DNA from: Chrysophaeum taylorii
Taxonomy: Eukaryota; Sar; Pelagophyceae; Pelagomonadales; Pelagomonadaceae
Assembly (NCBI GenBank): GCA_029834535.1
Contig: JAQMWT010000192.1
Location: 32,007 to 96,006 of the forward strand
Reading direction: 5' to 3'
Length of the DNA stretch: 64,000 bases
The translations under genes and the position numbers were made by a program. The notes beneath the pieces were generated by a model. The model made no database searches. It had not been told where the DNA came from and worked only from the letters and a program-made list of their open reading frames with translations. This document shows, one piece after another, positions 9,880 to 19,127 of this stretch (positions within the stretch are counted from its first letter, which is position 1; every line of letters begins with the position of its first letter).

Positions 9880-10601
9880 ATGCCGCTCGAAATCCCGCCG
9901 CCCGACGAGACGACGCTGGGAGACATGAAGTTCACGTGGAAGGCAACAGCCGAGCAGCGGACGATCGAGGAGGGCAACGTCGTCACGGTGAGTGCGGTCA
10001 TGATCCTCGTGACTCGATGTAGATCTACAAGTACGAGATTTCGCACGAAGACGGCACGGTCACGTTCCGCACGGTCACCGATACGAACGGCGAGAAGTCG
10101 ACCGAGGAGCGGCGCGAGAGGAGGGGAGCGGCACCCGAACCGGCGAAGAAACCGATCGAGCCGCCGCGGGGAATGCCAGAGCACGGCACGTTCGACGCTA
10201 AACGCGTCGTATTCACCGACGAAGAAAATGTTGTGACGACCACCATCAACTACACGGTCTACACGGAGGACGGAAAGTGGTGGCAGAAGGAGGTTCACAA
10301 GGACGGCCAGCCGATCGACGTGACAAAAGGACCTATCGAGCCACTATCGGAGGAAGATATCAAGGCGCTCACGGAATCGCCGGCCACCGAGCCGGCCACC
10401 GAGCCTGCGCCGCCACAGCCAGACCAGGCCCCAATGACTATCGTGATCCCACCCCCGCGGCCTGCGGTCAAGAATCCCCCGGGAGACGAGCCCGTCATCG
10501 AGACACGAGCCCCAGAAGAGCCTCCTCCGCGCAGGACTTCCAACTACGGCATTAGGTCCCGCGGCAGCGTCGCCGAACGCTACTTGAAAAATCTCAAGTA
10601 A
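9880..10601 (+). CDS. Two-exon gene, two eIF3g-like N-terminal motifs, function unassigned
   Basis: Proposed CDS is 9880-9987 joined to 10023-10601 (228 residues). The ATG at 9880 opens MPLEIPPPDETTLGD. The first exon is cut at GTGAGT and resumes after TAG, which restores one long frame. The protein contains the pattern NVVT.Y.Y...EDG.......G twice, reminiscent of the short N-terminal motif of translation initiation factor eIF3g. The RRM of eIF3g is missing and the protein is short, so that assignment is weak. The C-terminal half is Pro/Glu-rich and low complexity, ending GSVAERYLKNLK. It lies between a SINE-like insertion and an intergenic stretch. Confidence 0.6.
9988..10022 (+). other. Inferred 35-nt spliceosomal intron
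   Basis: Starts GTGAGT and ends TGTAG, phase 0, length exactly 35. Removing it joins ..EEGNVVT to IYKYEISHEDG.., making a repeat of the motif seen again in exon 2. Reading through gives an unrelated frame. Confidence 0.7.
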
Positions 10602-11615
10602 TATGTCTTTTCTCCTCCTCCACTGAAGACACGTTCTTCTTACAAGCATATTAAGCGACTCCAAGTTCGCACTTCTTCGTGCGATAGGTGAGTTGTGTAG
10701 TACAGTAGACTGCGCCCGTTGAAATAACGAGAGGGTCGCCAGATGAGGATTGAGATGCCTTCGAGTGAAAGTGCTATATGGCGCGACCGATTCTCGGCAT
10801 CACGCTGTACGTGATGTGCACTATTTCGTGCAACATTAATATAGCCCATCCTATGTACTCTTGCTGGTTACTTGTTTCCTTGCGCTCATCCATTCTGGCT
10901 CTTTGAGCCAGCCAGCCAGTTGCAAACCACAATAATAACAATAATATAGCACGCGCGTCGCTTACGGTTCACATGTCCGATGATCGTGTAAGGGTTGCGC
11001 ATCATGATTATTGGTAATACACTCTCGATCCGCATTCTTCCCCAAAAAAGCTACCGATGAAACGTGACGAGATTTCGACGTGATTCTCGAGCATCTATTG
11101 GATGGATGCGCAGTTGATTTTTTTTTTGGTTATCTTGCGCGCACCACCTCTTTAAAAGTTGCGTGGTACCATTCGAGGTTCTCCTCTGTCTGTTTTAGCT
11201 GACTGCGACGGGGGGGCGGGAGGGGGTTGCCTATTGCTGATGTCACAGTGTTTTGTGGGCTCAATGCATACACCAATAACTCCTACTATTGCAGGCAATT
11301 CTCTGGCTTAAATTATTGTGGCCGAGCTTCCCGTGATGGCATACAACGGGAGTGCCGCGCATGGCCGTAGCATCGTGCCTGGCGCTTTTTTTTGGCCTTA
11401 GTGTTACGCCGCTCGATCCGAAGCCGATCGAAGCTTTCGGGACGCTCAACGCGACCAGCTCCGCTCCAACAAACCTAGGAGCTGGCTCGGTCGCGAAATA
11501 CGTGGCAGCAGTTCTTGTAGGTTTTTTATAAGACGCTTGTTAAAACAACGGGGTGCGTGTGGGTGCTTGCTCCTCGATCGTCATCGCGGTTATCGGAGAA
11601 GAGCGCGCCGCCGAG
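10602..11615. other. Intergenic stretch without a recognisable gene
   Basis: More AT-rich than its surroundings, with short homopolymers (T run near 11120, G run near 11210) and only short open frames. No RNA gene or repeat was recognised. Confidence 0.5.
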
Positions 11616-12400
11616 ATGGAGCTCCCGTCCTTACGTTTCGTCCGCAATCTGCGAAGCGAGATGGGACATCTCCACGAGCTTCTCTTAGCCCTCGACCTCA
11701 GCGAGGGCGAGGTGCGCGCGTTCCAATCGGACGCGTCGCCGCTCGACGGCATGGAGCTCATCGGCACGCAACTCCGAATCGACGGCGACCATGGAGTTCG
11801 AGACTGGACCATGGGCGCCACCGAGCTCGCCGACCAGGCCGCTCAAGGCGAATCCCAGGCTATTGCTGCCCGCTTCAGCGACATCCAGAGCGCCCTCGAT
11901 CAGTTTTGTGGGGTGTGCGCGAAGGTTTATGGTCCGGCGGGCGGAATTTCAGCGATTGGTGACGTCGGCGTTCGCAGTCTTGTAGGTGCTGTCGTGACGA
12001 CCGACAACGCAGCGGCGGCCGTGGCAAGCGTCCGAGAGCGGGCCGATGCGCATGTCGTCAAGCGTCAGCGCCGAGCCACCGCCGCTGCCGAAGGAAGACA
12101 GACAAAGATAATATTGGTGGAAGGAAATCCGCCCCCGGTCGTCTCGACCAGCACGACGGCAAGACTGTCACGGCCGTGATTGAAGCAGCACGAATGGGGC
12201 GGCTGGACTTCAAGGCGAAAGCCGACGCTCGTCGCCAAGCAGCGATCGATCGGCACCGTGCGCGAAATGCCGAAACGATCGCGGCGGCGCTCGATCGACG
12301 CGTAAACGATATGACGAGGGCCATGGATGCCATCGAGAATGTGCCCCTTGTCAGCAACCAGGAGCTGGAGGGACAAACCACGCTCGCAGAGTTTGAATGA
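11616..12400 (+). CDS. Unrecognised two-exon gene, Ala/Glu-rich helical protein
   Basis: Proposed CDS is 11616-12116 joined to 12152-12400 (249 residues). 11616 is the first in-frame ATG (MELPSLRFVRNLR). The frame would otherwise end in a short unrelated tail. Excising 12117-12151 (GTGG...CCAG) joins ..GRQTKIIL to HDGKTVTAVIEAARMGRLDFK in phase 0. The product is largely helical and charged, without signal peptide or known motif. After the TGA at 12400 the same frame continues with protein-like sequence (KFDAELRCNSGRCKML) to 12470, so the stop could be a nonsense mutation and the gene longer. Function unknown; a transposon origin cannot be excluded. Confidence 0.45.
12117..12151 (+). other. 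Second inferred 35-nt intron
   Basis: GTGG start, CGACCAG end, phase 0, exactly 35 nt, the same length as the intron at 9988-10022. It links two frames that each look like coding sequence. The donor is less canonical than the first. Confidence 0.5.
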
Positions 12401-12607
12401 AAGTTCGACGCCGAACTCCGTTGCAACAGTGGTCGATGCAAGATGCTCGTCAGCAACATTGTTCGCTAAACCCACGGAATGGGCATGGGTGACCTCAAGC
12501 CCAAGTCCTTCACTTCGACAAAGGACGCACTGGTCGGCCAGTCTGGTTCATAAGCAAATGTTGCCTTTTTAACCTAGCATCTCAAGCAGATCTACCGCAA
12601 GATCAAA

Positions 12608-13115
12608 ATGGAGAGGCGGGCGTTGATGGATGAGCCTGTTGTTCCGCAGCGACGACCGCCGCCGGTGCTTGGTGCGGCAACACAGGAGCGCAGGGCCCTG
12701 GACGCTCGGCGCCTTGTGAGCGACGCTGAGCTCAAGGAAAAAGCAGGGGCTGCTTTGGCCACAAAGCGAGCAAAGCGCAAGCGAGTGGCGAAACGAGACC
12801 AGGTGCCTTCGATTGTCGACTCTCTTGTTGGCCAGCGAGTCGAGGTGTTGTGGGAGCTCGAGGGAGAACCTGGGGCCCATTGGATGATGCCAGGCGAGAT
12901 TGAGGCCGTCTCGGATGCGAATTCAAAGGATGGCCGCGGAAAACTTGGGACTGGGTGGATATTCGTCGGCTACGACGACGGCTCCTTCGGTTGGCTCAAA
13001 GCAAATCGTCCGACGTTTTTTTCAAGGCACCAAACCTGGCTCCTGGCGCTTCGAGCTCGACACCAACGGACACGACGAGGATTTGGATGAAACGGCGGGA
13101 GGCACCTTTTTTTAA
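12608..13115 (+). CDS. Tudor/PWWP-like small protein with frameshift in a T7 run
   Basis: Starts at the ATG at 12608. Residues ~75-140 (VGQRVEVLWELEG..HWMMPGEIEAV..GWIFVGYDDGSFGWL) have the strand pattern of a Tudor/PWWP-like barrel. The N-terminus is basic (TKRAKRKRVAKR). At the T7 run 13016-13022 the frame appears shifted. The following sequence reads as QGTKPGSWRFELDTNGHDEDL in the next frame, ending at the TAA at 13113-13115, whereas the unshifted frame gives an Arg-rich tail to 13090. This may be a homopolymer sequencing error or real decay. Function unknown; chromatin binding is only suggested by the fold pattern. Confidence 0.4.
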
Positions 13116-13540
13116 GAGGACATGGGCGTTTTCTTTCACCGACGAGCTCGCCGATTGACGGGCCGACTGTCGCCAACGGCCAACCAGCCGCCCACATGGT
13201 CGACTTCGCGCCGTGTGCTGGTCATGAATTCTTCGGAGGAACCACATTGTCGAGTGGATTCGCTTTCATGCGTCTTTATCTGGATTTCCACGTAAACTCG
13301 AGCACCCGGTTCCTGCTTACGCTCATCAGCGGGGTTCTAGGAAATAAAGCAGCATAGAATCACGAGTGCGGGAGCTACGAGGGTGGCCTCAGGATCAAAG
13401 TGGCCAGTTGGAAGCCCCTTTCGACGTCTATCGACTTTCCCTGGGCATTCAGTGGCAGGGGGGGGCTGCGCGCATAACCACCTGGTTCCTTAACCCACCC
13501 TACCTATAGGACGCAAGACTGTCTTCCAAACAAGGAAAGA
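13116..13540. other. Spacer without a recognisable gene
   Basis: Nothing recognised except the CTATAGGACGCAAGACTG sequence at 13505, which also occurs beside the other repeat units of this family (near 15680, and inverted near 8800). Confidence 0.4.
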
Positions 13541-14566
13541 CAAGTGCAGGCCAGTAAGTTCACTTACTCCAAATCTCTAACCCCAGTAAGTTCACCTGGT
13601 CCCAGAAAGTTCACCTAGTCCCAATCTCTAACCCCAGTAAGTTCGGCGTAAGCCCACTCGTGCTCACATCCACTCACCCCACTCTCCTTCGAGCCCGTCG
13701 CTCTCACCTCCGCCAATCTAAGCTGCTTTGATCCGTACACGCCGCTAGCATTTGCGTTCACTCTAAAAACCCCAGTAAGTTCACCTGGTCCCAGTAAGTT
13801 CACCTGGTCACTCAGCTCACCTAGTCCCAATCTCCAACCCCAGTAAGTACACGTGGTCCCAGTAAGTTCACCTACAGTGCGCGTGTAGACGCCGGGAGGG
13901 GGCTTATCGGTATTGCGCAGCACGTGTGGGGTAGGGTGGAGTCGTCGACCCAGATGAGTATATCCTTGGGGATGCCGATCGACAGAGAGCCACGTAGAGC
14001 TGGACGTGGCAGAAGACGGGCTTGGGAAAGAGGACGCCGACCTCGCGGGGCGTCTGGCCCTGGCTCTTGTTGATCGTTTGGCGTAGGCGGGCCTTAAGCG
14101 ATACAGGTTGGAGGAGCCTCGGTGACAACGACACGATCGATCATGTATCTGGTACCGTTGCAGTGGCCGTGCGACGGGTCGAGGTTGCGAAGACATTAAG
14201 CTCGCGATCAAAGTCAGCATGCCGTTGGTTGTCAGGGAGTTGAAAACTCTACTGTAAAGAGCGAGGCGTCGTCTTCCGACCCAGCCTAGTCAGCCGAAAA
14301 GAACTCCGACGCCTCGTCTCCGGGAAAAAAAGGCCGCGGTCATGCGCGCGTTGTCAGCATCGACAACATCGTTTCGACGGGGCGTGAGAATGGCGCGCTG
14401 AAAGAGCCGCCGCGGGTCGTGGAAATAGTCTGCGAGGTCGCCGTAGACGGCTTGGAGGATCACTGTCTGGCTCTCGCGCCTACCTGATCCTTACCCTAAA
14501 TCGAGGGACAAACAGACAGACAAACAAACAGACAAACATCTGTCGATTAGTAGTTAGGAAAGAAGA
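13541..14566. repeat. Helitron-derived repeat, first copy of a ~1.03-kb tandem duplication
   Basis: Begins CAAGTGCAGGCCAGTAAGTTC and ends in a (CAGA/CAAA)n tract plus CATCTGTCGATTAGTAGTTAGG. The same order of segments repeats from 14567 with a period of 1026 bp. The first 340 bp is a minisatellite of CCAGTAAGTTCACCTGGTCC-like units. The remainder is Helitron helicase coding sequence on the minus strand. The copy at 8824-9127 lacks most of the middle. Confidence 0.75.
13904..14470 (-). pseudogene. Helitron helicase C-terminal fragment
   Basis: Minus-strand frames encode, in order, RAILTPRRNDVVDADNARM, a decayed NLDPSHGHCNGTR-like stretch and TINKSQGQT..VGVLFPKPVFCHVQLYVALCR. These are the last motifs of the Pif1-like helicase of Helitrons (the TINKSQGQT and QLYVALSR signatures). 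The pieces are in different frames and separated by stops, so the gene is dead. Confidence 0.75.
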
Positions 14567-15640
14567 CAAGTGCAGGCCAGTAAGTTCACCTACTCCCAAT
14601 CTCTAACCCTAGTAAGTTCAGGTCTGGTCCCACTAAGTTCACCTGGTCAGTTAGTTCACTTAGTCCCAATCTCTATCCCGGCGTAAACCCACTCGTGCTC
14701 ACGCCCACTCACCCCACTCTCCTTTGAGCTCGTCGCTCTCACCTCCGCTAATCTAAGCTGCTTTGATCCGCACGCGCCGCCAGCCTTTGAGTTTGAGTTG
14801 TCAAAAAACTCCAGTAAGCTCACCTGGTCTAAGTAAGTTCACCTGGTCACTCAGTTCACCTAGTCCCAATCTCAAACCCCAGTAAGTTCACGTGGTCCCA
14901 GTAAGTTCACTTATAGTGCGCGTGTAGACGCCGGGAGGGGGCTTATCGGTATTGCGCAGCACGTGTGGGGTAGGGTGGAGTCGTCGACTCAGATGAGTAT
15001 ATCCTCGGGGATGCCGATCGACAGAGAGCCACGTAGAGCTGGACGTGGCAGAAGACGGGCTTGGGAAAGAGGACGCCGACCTCGCGGGGCGTCTGGCCCT
15101 GGCTCTTGTTGATCGTTTGGCGTAGGCGGGCCTTAAGCGATACAGGTTGGAGGAGCCTCGGTGACAACGACACGATCGATCATGTATCTGGTACCGTTGC
15201 AGTGGCCGTGCGACGGGTCGAGGTTGCGAAGACATTAAGCTCGCGATCAAAGTCAGCATGCCGTTGGTTGTCAGGGAGTTGAAAACTCTACTGTAAAGAG
15301 CGAGGCGTCGTCTTCCGACCCAGCCTAGTCAGCCGAAAAGAACTCCGACGCCTCGTCTCCGGGAAAAAAAGGCCGCGGTCATGCGCGCGTTGTCAGCATC
15401 GACAACATCGTTTCGACGGGGCGTGAGAATGGCGCGCTGAAAGAGCCGCCGCGGGTCGTGGAAATAGTCTGCGAGGTCGCCGTATACGGCTTGGAGGATC
15501 ACTGTCTGGCTCTCGCGCCTACCTGATCCTTGCTCTCGCGCCTACATGATCCTTACCCTAAATCGAGTGACAAACAGACAGACAGACAGACAAACAAACA
15601 AACAGACAAACATCTGTCGATTAGTAGTTAGGATAAAGAA
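14567..15640. repeat. Helitron-derived repeat, second tandem copy
   Basis: Nearly identical to 13541-14566. It differs by point changes, an extra CTCTCGCGCCTACATGATCC near 15530 and a longer (CAGA/CAAA)n tract at 15572-15612. Confidence 0.75.
14943..15505 (-). pseudogene. Helitron helicase C-terminal fragment, second copy
   Basis: Same motifs and same frame breaks as at 13904-14470 (TINKSQGQT, VFCHVQLYVALCR), so the breaks predate the duplication. Confidence 0.75.
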
Positions 15641-15905
15641 AAAAGATAAGCCGTAAGTAGCTTGCTAGAAAGCGAAATTGCCTATAGGACGCAAGACTGC
15701 TTAGGACATCTTCCGGTTTTTCTCGCGGTATACCGCGTCGTGGCTCGCCCCTTCGTGGAGAGCGACGGCGGACCGCCGCGCGGCCCGGTATGACGAGGCA
15801 AACCGTCCGGCGCTCGGCGAGGCGGGAGATCGTGCGGGAAAACGAAAGAGGCGCAAGTTCCTTTGAAAAGGAACTGGTACTCGAGTGTCCTCGCCCAGGA
15901 GTGGA

Positions 15906-16490
15906 ATGGTTCTCGAGCGCGAACCTGCGGTCCGTTGCGACAAGATGGGGCGCTTGCGGGCCGCTCGTCGTGAAGCTCTTGCCGCCGGCGACAAGGATGC
16001 GGCGATGCTGCTTGAGCGTCAACGCAAGGCCAAGCATATTACAATTGCACAGAGGCGTGATGATCGTCTAGAAGAAGCGCACGCCGGCGACGAGGACGCG
16101 ATGCGCGCGCTCGAGGACGAACGCGAGGCTCATCGTCTGCGCCACGTCGCAAGGCGCGACAAACGTTTAGAAGAAGCGCACGCCGGCGACGAGGACGCGA
16201 TGCGCGCTCTCGAGGACAAACGCGAGAGTGATCGTCTGCGCCACGCCGTATGCGGCAATCGTCGTAGTCACGAGCACCGCTCCTCGCCCTCCCCTCTTTC
16301 TAACTTTCATTTTTTTTTTCAACTAAAGCCCTGCCGCGCCGGCCCTAATCGCTGTGTCGAACACCGCGCCGCTCTTTGCGTCGTTAGAGGACAGGGCGTT
16401 GAAGACGGCGCTACCACTGCCATCATTCTCTACCAGAGGCACAGTGATTTTTACTGTTCTCTAGGTTTGGACCCAGTCGGGTACTGGTAG
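15906..16490 (+). CDS. Coiled-coil repeat ORF, tail replaced by LTR of element A
   Basis: First in-frame ATG is 15906. From ~residue 45 it has two near-identical ~32-residue repeats (RLEEAHAGDEDAMRALED then ERE/KRE), highly charged and predicted helical. The frame runs past 16353 into the LTR of element A, so the last ~45 codons are LTR sequence and the original gene was interrupted or its end lost. No known family; the upstream shared repeat suggests it may belong to a mobile element. Confidence 0.4.
   Translation: MVLEREPAVRCDKMGRLRAARREALAAGDKDAAMLLERQRKAKHITIAQRRDDRLEEAHAGDEDAMRALEDEREAHRLRHVARRDKRLEEAHAGDEDAMRALEDKRESDRLRHAVCGNRRSHEHRSSPSPLSNFHFFFQLKPCRAGPNRCVEHRAALCVVRGQGVEDGATTAIILYQRHSDFYCSLGLDPVGYW
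16353..16463 (+). repeat. 5' LTR of element A (111 bp)
   Basis: Starts TGTGTCGAACACC and ends ACTGTTCTCTA. The sequence that follows (GGTTTGGACCCAGTCGGG) aligns with the one after the copia1 LTR (GGTTATGGGCCCAGTCCCGG) and probably includes the tRNA primer-binding site. Confidence 0.7.
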
Positions 16491-16683
16491 AGAAACGTCC
16501 CTCCGAATGATATCGATCTCGATCGACGTCTCGGACAAAGACCAGGATTTCCAGGTAAGAGCAATCTCCTGAAGTTCCTGAAGTTTCTAAGACCGTAGTC
16601 AAGTCTCATCGCTTGCTACTGGTGAAAAGGTGTGAAAAAATGTGAAAGGCCACTAACAACGCGCAAAAAGCAACCCCAAAACG

Positions 16684-19127
16684 ATGGTGACTCACGAAAT
16701 GCAAGCCCCGAGTCTGGCATTAGCGACGCAATTCGCTACACCACAAGAACCACAAGGACAGCAACCCGACCAGGACGAGCAACTCGAACAGGCTTCCCCA
16801 CCAACTGTTCATACGGCACCCCCCCCCAAGCAGACTTCTCTCGAAGTCGCGACCCAAGACCCGATCATCTCGATGGTCACCCCCCCTCCTGCTGTTCAAC
16901 ACGTTCTCGAACACGGACAAAAACCACCTCCTGCCGTCCACCCCGCCGGATGTCAAACACCCCACGGCCAAGTCTCGGACCCCGCTGCCTTCCCTCCGGA
17001 CCCTGGCATAGCCAAGGTTACTCCACAACCTGGCACACCCCACATTCACGAAGACACTCCACCTTGTTCGAATAGCACCAGCGATGTTGAACACTCCACC
17101 ATCACCACCATTCAACATTACTCCCTTCGCTCCCCCAACTCCACCGGAGCCTCCACCTCCTTCACTGGAGACTAACTCCCCACCGTCGGACCCTCCTGTC
17201 CAATATCCATCATCTTCCGCAAGTCACTCTCCTCAAGACTTTCATCTCCACCCACAAGACCATGCCACCTACGGCCACGACGGCCCCGGCACTTCCATTC
17301 CTACCCAAGCTCCTTCCGCGGCTCAAGCTACTGCCGCCCAACCATCGGACCCTCCTGACCGATCTTCATCACCTTTCGAAAGTCGCTGTCCCCCCGATTT
17401 ACATCTCCACCCGCGTGATTACGCACTCCACGGCAACGACCCTTCTCCCGTCTCCACCCAAGCATCACTCCACATCCTTTCTCCAAGTTCCAATGCACCT
17501 CCGTCTGCGCTCCAACGCGAGTTGGCCACCACCCTGGTTGCACTCCTCTCCCAAACCGCCGAATTGGCCGCAACCAAGGCCACGCTCACTCTCAAGGACG
17601 ACGCTTTGTCTTCCACAGCCGCCAAACTCGCCATAACCGACGCTGCTTTAGCCTTCGTCACAGCCAAGCTCGCCACCCAAGCCGACGAATTGGTCTCCAC
17701 CCACGCGGAACTCCATCTCACACACACCCAGTTCAAGGCACTCGAAACTGCCCACGCTGACATCCGCAACTCCCACTCCGAAACCAACGCCGTCCTCCAC
17801 ACCATTCTTGCCTCCTTACTTGGATGCCACCTACCCCACGCAAGATGCTGCATCGCATCTTTTACCTCCTTTCCCCATTCACCACCTATCTTCATCCCCT
17901 TCCGAACCAACCTCCGATGCCTCTCTCCCGATTCTACCCGAGTATCGTCACCACCTCCACGGATGCCCCGGACCCGGTTCTCCTGGTTCACCACCCGCTC
18001 CGCCTATCTGCTCTCAACCCCCCGCCATCTCTGGCCCCTTCTCCTCTGCCACATCACTCTTCGCCTCTCTGGCACCCCCTGAACCCCTTTGCACCCGCTC
18101 GCCTTCTCAGCCACCTGGTTCATATCAACTCGATCACATCCCCGCGTCCGAGTTGCGAGGGCGTACATCCAACACCGGCGACCGTACCCCTGCCACCGGC
18201 GACGTTCTCAACGTGCAAAGTCACACCAAGAAACAAGACCACCAACATCAAGATTCGACAACTTCGGAATCAGGAACAGACAGCTCTATCTACGACCATC
18301 AAGCTGCCACAGCATGCATAAAGACTTCCTCTCTCTTTGGGCACAACGGTCCAGACAGCAGTCCTGCCGACGTGCAAAGCGAAACCAAGAAGCACAACAA
18401 CGTAGATCAAGAGTCGACAAATTCCGAATTATCAACAGACAGCTCTCTCCCTGATGGTCATGATCACCATCATGCTGCCAAGACATGCACAGGGGCTTCT
18501 TCTCTCTTCGGGCACAACTGCCCAGGAAGCAGTCTTGCCGACGGAACGCCAAGCCGCCTCGTTCCCACGTTCGACAAGTCACAGAACAAGACACCTCGAG
18601 ATGTTCCCGAGTATTACGCCTACATCGACTATGGCAACCACACTCAAGGACCCATGGCTCCACCGTATTCAATGCCCCAGGCACCAGAGCCGCAGGCTAC
18701 TGACAACATCCCCTCGGATTCAGCCCCCCGGTCTGGCGCATACAGTGAAGAAGCAAGACCAACTTCACTAGCCTCGAAGATGGTCTCCCCGACCATTCCA
18801 GATCAGCCGCCTGATCCAAACGCCATCATCAATGCCCCCGCAATGCCGTATCCACAAGGACAAGACACGCTGTCAACGGTCACACGGTCACCATATTCGC
18901 AGGAACTCACCGCACCTGCAGGTATCAGCTCAGATTCACCAGGCACTCCCGCCTTGTTCGATATCTCTCGATCAGCCGCTCCCGATCACTTCGAAGCTGG
19001 TTCCACCTCGCTGCCTTCTTTCCCCAAAGACAGGCGCACGCTGCCGCTCACCGGCGCTCACTGCTGCACCCACCATCCACCTTCTCGGCCGGATGCACTG
19101 GATGACACTGCTCAGCAGGTTGTATAG
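16684..19127 (+). pseudogene. Gag-like coiled-coil region of element A, in three frames
   Basis: Three overlapping frames (16684-17175, 17084-18082, 17808-19127) follow one another with protein-like composition. First comes a Pro/Thr/Ser/His-rich stretch. Next is a long Ala/Leu coiled coil made of repeated ATKATLTLKDDALSSTAAKLA-type heptads, then another Pro/Ser-rich stretch. This layout and the position just after the 5' LTR suggest a structural (Gag) protein broken by two frameshifts. No zinc knuckle or enzyme motif was found. Confidence 0.4.
18215..18545. repeat. Imperfect tandem repeat of ~165-177 bp
   Basis: The string ending in TCTCTTTGGGCACAAC..CCAGACAGCAGTCCTGCCGACG near 18330 recurs at ~18508. 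The preceding CAAAG..ACCAAGAA segments near 18216 and 18376 pair the same way. The repeat is reflected in the protein as TSSLFGHN..G.SLADG. Confidence 0.65.

Noticed and set aside
15572-15625. (CAGA/CAAA)n tracts as CRISPR-like repeats
   Set aside because: Plain microsatellites at the edge of Helitron-derived repeats; no spacer structure.
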